Assembly: GCA_002430925.1 (NCBI GenBank)
Contig: DJDD01000192.1
Span: 1-29,194, forward strand
DNA from: Flavobacteriales bacterium UBA5933
Lineage (GTDB): Bacteria > Bacteroidota > Bacteroidia > Flavobacteriales > Weeksellaceae
Direction: 5' to 3'
Length of the DNA stretch: 29,194 nt
Shown in pieces: positions 25,431 to 29,194 of the stretch. Made by a program: the position numbers and the translations under genes. A model generated the notes under the pieces. It saw nothing but the letters and a program-made list of their open reading frames with translations, had not been told where the DNA came from and made no database searches. Each line of letters opens with the position of its first letter. The stretch's first letter is position 1.

Positions 25431-26582
25431 TTAGATTTTTAAAAAATTGTGGTAATAATCAGTGAACCTTATTTGATACATCTTCGTTCGTTCAACCCCA
25501 ATTCGTTTAGTTTTAAACCCAATGTTATTTAGAAGTTTTCCTAATGTGACAGGATTCTTATTAACAAATACTTTTCTCAAACTGAAACAAAGTTCTGTAG
25601 CTGTGATAAAATCATTTTCTGATTTTCCTTCTTCAATAAAAGATAATAACTCTTCTTCCTCTCTTGAAAAGGCTCTGAAACGCTTGTTCTTTTCTTCGTT
25701 GTAATTTAACTCTTCAGAAGTAAGGAATGGATTATAATCATTGTCTTTGTATGCCAAATGATAGGCTTGACTCCAAATTTTATCAATATCAATTTTGGTA
25801 TATGAAAAATCAAATGATAAAATTTCAAAAACTAACCAACGAACATTTGAATTATCTTTTAAAATATGTGCTCTATTTGTAGAACCAAGAAAACTTGCTC
25901 TTCTAATAATTCGTTCTGATTTCTTGGCATAAGGTAGACGTTCATTTATCATTTCTTTCGAAATAAGTGATTTCACAAAATCTAAATCATTTGACATAAA
26001 ATTTTGCATTTCATCAAGATTAATAAATAGATTTGTAGCAACTTTGATTATCGAGTCTTTATCATTGCTAATATTCTCTGTAATGTAATCTTGTAAAACT
26101 GACGGACATAAATATCGAATAAATGTTGTTTTTCCGATATTTTGCTTTGGACTGTAGAAAATAATTGCATTTTTATTGACAATTTTTTTCTCACAACCGC
26201 ATAAAACGGTTCTTACCAGAAACTTTTTAAACTGAATTTTAAAAAATTCTTCATCATTACTTAATTCAACTTTAGAACAAAATTCTTCAATATAATCCTT
26301 TCAATCCCAAATTGGCAATTGATGATGAAAATAAAATTCAATTGGATTATAATGCTCAATACTCGCTTTTAGATAAATCAATAGTTTATCATACGAAATC
26401 TTAATTCCTTTTTTCTCTAGTTCAATAAATAATCTGTCCACATTTAATTCTTCCCATTTTTGAGAATTGATTGAAGTGAATTCGTATGTCAAACTGATAT
26501 TATTGAACCGTATGAAATAAGTTGAATTTAGATAATACTCAATCTTGTCGAAAATAGAATTCGACATAGCATTTTCATTCAT
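25431..26582 (-). pseudogene. VirE-type primase/helicase, interrupted by one in-frame TGA
   Basis: Read from ATG 26582 to the stop at 25431 this is a 383-residue virulence-associated-E (VirE, PF05272-like) ATPase broken by a single TGA (26301-26303) at codon 94. The frame continues without shift. After the stop come KDYIEEFCSKVELSNDEEFF, a Walker A-like SPKQNIGKTT (144-153), Walker B LFINLDE (185-191) and KSERIIRRASFLGSTN. Before the stop the sequence ends HHQLPIWD, and the family's WDG pattern suggests that an original GGA changed to TGA in one step. No ATG/GTG/TTG start follows the stop before the P-loop, so neither half can supply an active ATPase. Possible readings are true loss of function, a recent mutation, or a sequencing error. 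TGA is used as a normal stop elsewhere here. Confidence 0.85.
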
Positions 26583-26599
26583 AAATCTTCAGATTTTAA

Positions 26600-26647
26600 A
26601 TGTTATGCCTTATATTTGCTTTGCGAGAACGGTATAAGACATAACAT
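26600..26647. promoter_or_regulatory. 15-bp dyad upstream of the VirE-type gene
   Basis: ATGTTATGCCTTATA (26600-26614) and TATAAGACATAACAT (26633-26647) are inverted with one mismatch and an 18-nt spacer. They occupy the space between the HTH gene (ends 26687) and the VirE-type start (26582). The site could be an operator bound by the neighbouring HTH protein, a replication site, or a hairpin. Confidence 0.5.
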
Positions 26648-26686
26648 GTTAATACTGTTTAAAAAGTGATATTCAAATTTATTTGA

Positions 26687-26977
26687 TTATCGCTTTTTAT
26701 TTTCTTTGTGCATAAGGTCTGTAATTTGAGAATATTTAATATATCCTCTTTTTCCTTTTTCTAATTTTACTTCAGTTAAAATACCTTCATCGATATATCT
26801 ATCTAAAGTTGTCCTTCCAATTTTTAGTAATTGCATTACTTCTTTTTTAGTTAACAATTCCTTGTCGTGTTTAGTAACAAGTTTTGAAACCTTTTCATTC
26901 AACACATCCATTGTGTTTAATAATTTGTCCCATTCCAACTTTGAAACAGTAACGGTTGTAAATTGAAATTCATTCAT
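26687..26977 (-). CDS. Excisionase-like helix-turn-helix protein (HTH_17 type)
   Basis: This 96-residue protein has an N-terminal helix (about 10-40) and then a MerR/excisionase-type winged HTH: LTKKEVMQLLKIGRTTLDRY (about 43-62) followed by IDEGILTEVKLEKGKRGYIKYSQI. Such proteins in Bacteroidota integrative elements act as excisionases (Xis) or as regulators of the mobilization and replication genes. Two copies of a 30-bp repeat lie directly upstream, one overlapping its ATG (26975-26977), which points to autoregulation. It lies between the integrase side and the replication genes. Confidence 0.85.
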   Translation of the reverse strand: MNEFQFTTVTVSKLEWDKLLNTMDVLNEKVSKLVTKHDKELLTKKEVMQLLKIGRTTLDRYIDEGILTEVKLEKGKRGYIKYSQITDLMHKENKKR

Positions 26978-27006
26978 TGGTTATAAAATTAAATTATTCC
27001 CTATTT
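26977..27006. repeat. 30-bp direct repeat, copy 1 (overlaps HTH start codon)
   Basis: Starts TTGGTTATAAAA and ends TATTCCCTATTT. It matches copy 2 (27059-27088) at 28 of 30 positions, and the two start 82 bp apart. This copy covers the leader and first base of the HTH gene, so a protein bound here would block its expression. Confidence 0.75.
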
Positions 27007-27040
27007 AATGTAAAAAAATATCTTTACAGTGATTGATATC

Positions 27041-27048
27041 CAAATATA
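27041..27048 (-). promoter_or_regulatory. TATATTTG -7 box upstream of the HTH gene
   Basis: TATATTTG on the minus strand fits the Bacteroidota TAnnTTTG consensus and lies between the two 30-bp repeats, 63 nt upstream of the HTH start. A clear -33 TTG is not seen. The region is very AT-rich, so chance occurrence is possible. Confidence 0.4.
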
Positions 27049-27058
27049 TAAATATATT

Positions 27059-27088
27059 TTGGTTATAAAAATATATTATTCCCTATTT
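27059..27088. repeat. 30-bp direct repeat, copy 2 (upstream of the presumed HTH promoter)
   Basis: Near-identical to copy 1, with differences only at repeat positions 13 and 16. It ends 1 nt before the stop codon of the gene at 27090-27830. One copy on each side of a promoter is typical of an operator pair. Confidence 0.75.
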
Positions 27089-27089
27089 T

Positions 27090-27830
27090 TTACTTTTTAA
27101 CATTTAACTGGTTATCAACTAATTCATCAAAGATCTTTTTTATTTCCTGATAAGCTAATTCTCCATATTCTTTTTTAAATTTATCGTTATAATTATCTGT
27201 ATACCATTTTTTTACAGTTAAATTATTCTTATTAGCAAAATCAATATACATATTATAGCTTTTTATCTTTTTATCTAACTTAATATCATCTATAAAAAAA
27301 GTAGGTAATTCTAATGTTTTATTTTTAAATTCTTTTATTAAAAAGTTTCTAAGAAAATCTTTTGTTAAACCTGTTCTGTCAGAAATAAAATTAATTAATT
27401 CATTTCTATAATTCTCTTCTAGTATAGCTAAGCTATTATTTTGAAATATTTTTCTATTATAACCATGATTATCAGGAGATAAAATTTCAGAAGTCTTAAT
27501 TTTTTCTAAATATGTATATTTATCATCATTAGGTTCACCTAATATTTGAGAAGAAGAAATTATGTTCATATCATTTTCAAAATTTGAAAATGAATAATTT
27601 TCTCTAAATCTATTATATAAATAGTTTAAAGATTTTGTTTCATCAATAATTTCATAATGATAATTATCGAGTTCCTCTTCACTTGATAAATAATCAATTA
27701 ATTGACTTTTTATTCGATGATTACTTCCATTCAGATTAAATCTAAAGTACACGGGATATTTTTCAATTCCATCCTCAATTTTAGGTTTTAAACTTTTATT
27801 TAAATAATATTTTGGCTTAATCTTTTTCAT
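27090..27830 (-). CDS. Unknown conserved-looking protein downstream of the integrase
   Basis: I do not recognise a domain in this 246-residue protein. It opens with a beta-rich segment (YPVYFRFNLNGSNHRIKSQL, about 24-43) that resembles the arm-binding N-terminus of Bacteroidota integrases (DUF5113-free, AP2-like shape) only loosely. The rest is helical, with about 15 percent Asn/Lys and ending in FKKEYGELAYQEIKKIFDEL. There is no membrane segment or signal peptide. It follows the integrase gene by 29 nt, so it is probably co-transcribed and may assist integration or excision. That is inference from position only. Confidence 0.6.
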   Translation of the reverse strand: MKKIKPKYYLNKSLKPKIEDGIEKYPVYFRFNLNGSNHRIKSQLIDYLSSEEELDNYHYEIIDETKSLNYLYNRFRENYSFSNFENDMNIISSSQILGEPNDDKYTYLEKIKTSEILSPDNHGYNRKIFQNNSLAILEENYRNELINFISDRTGLTKDFLRNFLIKEFKNKTLELPTFFIDDIKLDKKIKSYNMYIDFANKNNLTVKKWYTDNYNDKFKKEYGELAYQEIKKIFDELVDNQLNVKK

Positions 27831-27859
27831 TATACTAAATCTAATGTAAATATAACTAT

Positions 27860-29044
27860 TTACTTAAAATCTATTTTATCTAAATCATTTAATAAAGTTA
27901 TATCCAAAACTTTTGCATAAACCTGAGTAGTTTCAATCTTATCATGACCAAGAATTTTCTGGACTGTTGAAATTGGCAATCCATGATATATTAAATTAGT
28001 TGCACATGTATGACGAGCAACATGAAAACTTATTTTCTTTCCTGATTTTAATTTAGTTTCAATTGATTTAAGATGTTTATTAATTTCAGAATTAACAAAA
28101 TCATCAAACATAAATTTTTTCTCACCTTTATATTTCTCAAAAATTCTAACAGGTTTTCCATCGAACAATTTACTTATAGGTAAACGTAAAATCTTTTTTG
28201 TAGAAGAATCATTTTTTCTCTCTGATTTCAACATATCAAAGGTTAACCAATAAGTATCTCCAACTTTAGAGAAGTCTTCGTCTTTTAATCGAACAATATC
28301 TGAAAATCTAATTCCTGTGTAACAAGAAAAAAGAAATATGTCTCGAACTTTATTTAATATATTGTCATCTGAGTAATTTAAATTCTCAAGTCTTTTCAAT
28401 TCATCAGGACTTAAAAAATCTCGATTTCCTTCTACTTGGCGTAATTTAAATTTTTTAAATGGATAATCATTTATTTCCATAAAATCCTTTACAATAGCAA
28501 GATTAACATATGTTCTAATATTCTTAAAGTATTTATAAATTGTGTTTGTTCCTAAATGTTGAAGATTTAGATATCTTTCAAAATCCATTAAAAAGGAAAC
28601 ATTTAATTCTTTAAAATCTAAATCTTTCCTAAATTCATTCAAAACCAATAATGTTCTCCTCTGAGATTTCTTTGTCGATTCTTTTAATAAACCTTTCTCA
28701 ATCTCATCCTCCATAAATTTGTAAAATGAAGTGTAAATTCCAACTTCTTTAATTTCTTTTAAATTCTTTAAAGAAATCTTATCTCCTTTTTGTTTTCTAA
28801 ATCTTATTGAATCCTTTAATTCTGACATCTGCTCATCAAGCTCTTCATTTAGCTCTTCATAATCATTATTTTTACTATTAACAATAGAATATTTATCATC
28901 CCATTCATCTGGTTTCACATGTATTCCAGTTGAAAAATAAGTGCGTTTACCATTCAAGTAACAACAAATCTGTATTAATCCCTTTTTGTTCTTATTTAGT
29001 CTTTTCATTCTGTCAAAAACTAAACTAATTTTCATCTGTCCCAT
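27860..29044 (-). CDS. int: Tyrosine recombinase/integrase of the element
   Basis: The 394-residue protein is a full tyrosine integrase. The N-terminal arm-binding part (about 4-90) has GKRTYFSTGIHVKPDEWDD, typical of Bacteroidota integrases. A SAM-like core-binding domain (about 105-200) follows. The catalytic domain keeps the set R246 (YTGIRFSDIV), a K near 273, H341-x-x-R344 (HVARHT), H367 (LGH) and nucleophile Y376 (QVYAKV). It would insert the element into, and excise it from, an att site, most likely a tRNA 3' end given the remnant at 3827-3841. ATG 29044 is used; an ATG three codons later (MKISLVF) is equally plausible. All catalytic residues are present, so the gene looks active. Confidence 0.95.
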   Translation of the reverse strand: MGQMKISLVFDRMKRLNKNKKGLIQICCYLNGKRTYFSTGIHVKPDEWDDKYSIVNSKNNDYEELNEELDEQMSELKDSIRFRKQKGDKISLKNLKEIKEVGIYTSFYKFMEDEIEKGLLKESTKKSQRRTLLVLNEFRKDLDFKELNVSFLMDFERYLNLQHLGTNTIYKYFKNIRTYVNLAIVKDFMEINDYPFKKFKLRQVEGNRDFLSPDELKRLENLNYSDDNILNKVRDIFLFSCYTGIRFSDIVRLKDEDFSKVGDTYWLTFDMLKSERKNDSSTKKILRLPISKLFDGKPVRIFEKYKGEKKFMFDDFVNSEINKHLKSIETKLKSGKKISFHVARHTCATNLIYHGLPISTVQKILGHDKIETTQVYAKVLDITLLNDLDKIDFK

Positions 29045-29055
29045 AGTTTTTTTTT

Positions 29056-29063
29056 CAAAACTA
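29056..29063 (-). promoter_or_regulatory. Possible -7 box of the integrase (TAGTTTTG)
   Basis: TAGTTTTG on the minus strand fits TAnnTTTG and lies 12 nt before the integrase ATG, which would give a very short leader. No -33 TTG is seen at the right distance. The remaining bases to 29194 show no gene and no copy of the tRNA remnant. Confidence 0.3.
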
Positions 29064-29194
29064 CATAGAGATATAATGAAAAATATTTATTTAGAACTGG
29101 GCTAAAAAAAATGGTTTAAAATAGTGAATTTAAAATGTTTCTTATTAAAACATGAAGATTTTTATAAAGTTAAATTAAATCTAAAACAAGAAAA

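Noticed and set aside
26301..26303. TGA recoded as an amino acid (alternative code or selenocysteine)
   Set aside because: TGA ends other genes here, for example hsdM at 638 and MobC at 23809, and no selenocysteine machinery or hairpin is evident; a point mutation is simpler.
26611..26618. Plus-strand promoter box TATATTTG in the dyad
   Set aside because: No plus-strand gene follows and no -33 element is present; in such AT-rich DNA the motif arises by chance, and it lies within the inverted repeat.
26977..27088. Possible CRISPR array from the 30-bp direct repeats
   Set aside because: There are only two copies, the spacer is 52 bp, no cas genes are present, and one copy overlaps a start codon; an operator pair fits better.
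19736..29044. Complete conjugative element (ICE)
   Set aside because: Only mobilization genes and a coupling protein are present. I see no VirB4/TraJ-type or other channel genes, so it is mobilizable rather than self-transmissible within the window.

Overview
The window is AT-rich DNA from a member of the Bacteroidota, most likely a flavobacterium (Weeksellaceae/Flavobacteriaceae type). Evidence: the HsdM, DUF4172-Fic and tyrosine-integrase subtypes, the MobC/relaxase/TraG mobilization set, short leaders without clear Shine-Dalgarno sequences, and several upstream boxes of the Bacteroidota form TAnnTTTG. Every gene I can support is on the minus strand, so the genes read from high to low coordinates.

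Right part (about 29.2 to 19.7 kb): the backbone of a mobilizable, integrative element. It holds a tyrosine integrase, a conserved unknown gene, an excisionase-like HTH protein between two 30-bp direct repeats, a VirE-type primase/helicase gene broken by one TGA codon, an intergenic region with iteron-like hexamers, a toprim primase-like protein, an oriT-like region, then MobC, a small MobA/VirD2-type relaxase, a one-pass membrane coiled-coil protein and a TraG/VirD4 coupling protein. There are no mating-pair-formation genes, so the element would need a helper conjugation system.

Middle part (19.7 to 3.9 kb): cargo. Two unknown genes (a membrane protein and a zinc-binding protein) flank a repeat cluster and end at a strong terminator. 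Then comes a defence block: a GIY-YIG / degenerate RNase H / zinc-ribbon protein; a 1505-residue protein with an N-terminal GHKL (sacsin-like) ATPase and a C-terminal DUF3883 nuclease-like domain; and a tightly packed operon hsdM - hsdS - ATPase - HNH - hsdR - DUF5655 nuclease. That operon is a type I restriction-modification system with a Septu-like (PtuA/PtuB-like) pair inserted between its S and R genes.

Junction (3.80 to 3.92 kb): the defence operon ends at what looks like one end of the element. A 15-bp tRNA 3'-end remnant (elongator Met/Ile-CAT type) lies next to the tRNA's former terminator, with two tandem 11-bp repeats just inside that could be integrase arm sites. The intact tRNA is not in the window and should lie beyond the right edge if the integrase seen here made this junction.

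Left part (3.8 kb to 1): outside the junction are a Fic protein and the hsdM and start of hsdS of a second, unrelated type IC (EcoR124I-like) restriction system, cut by the window edge.
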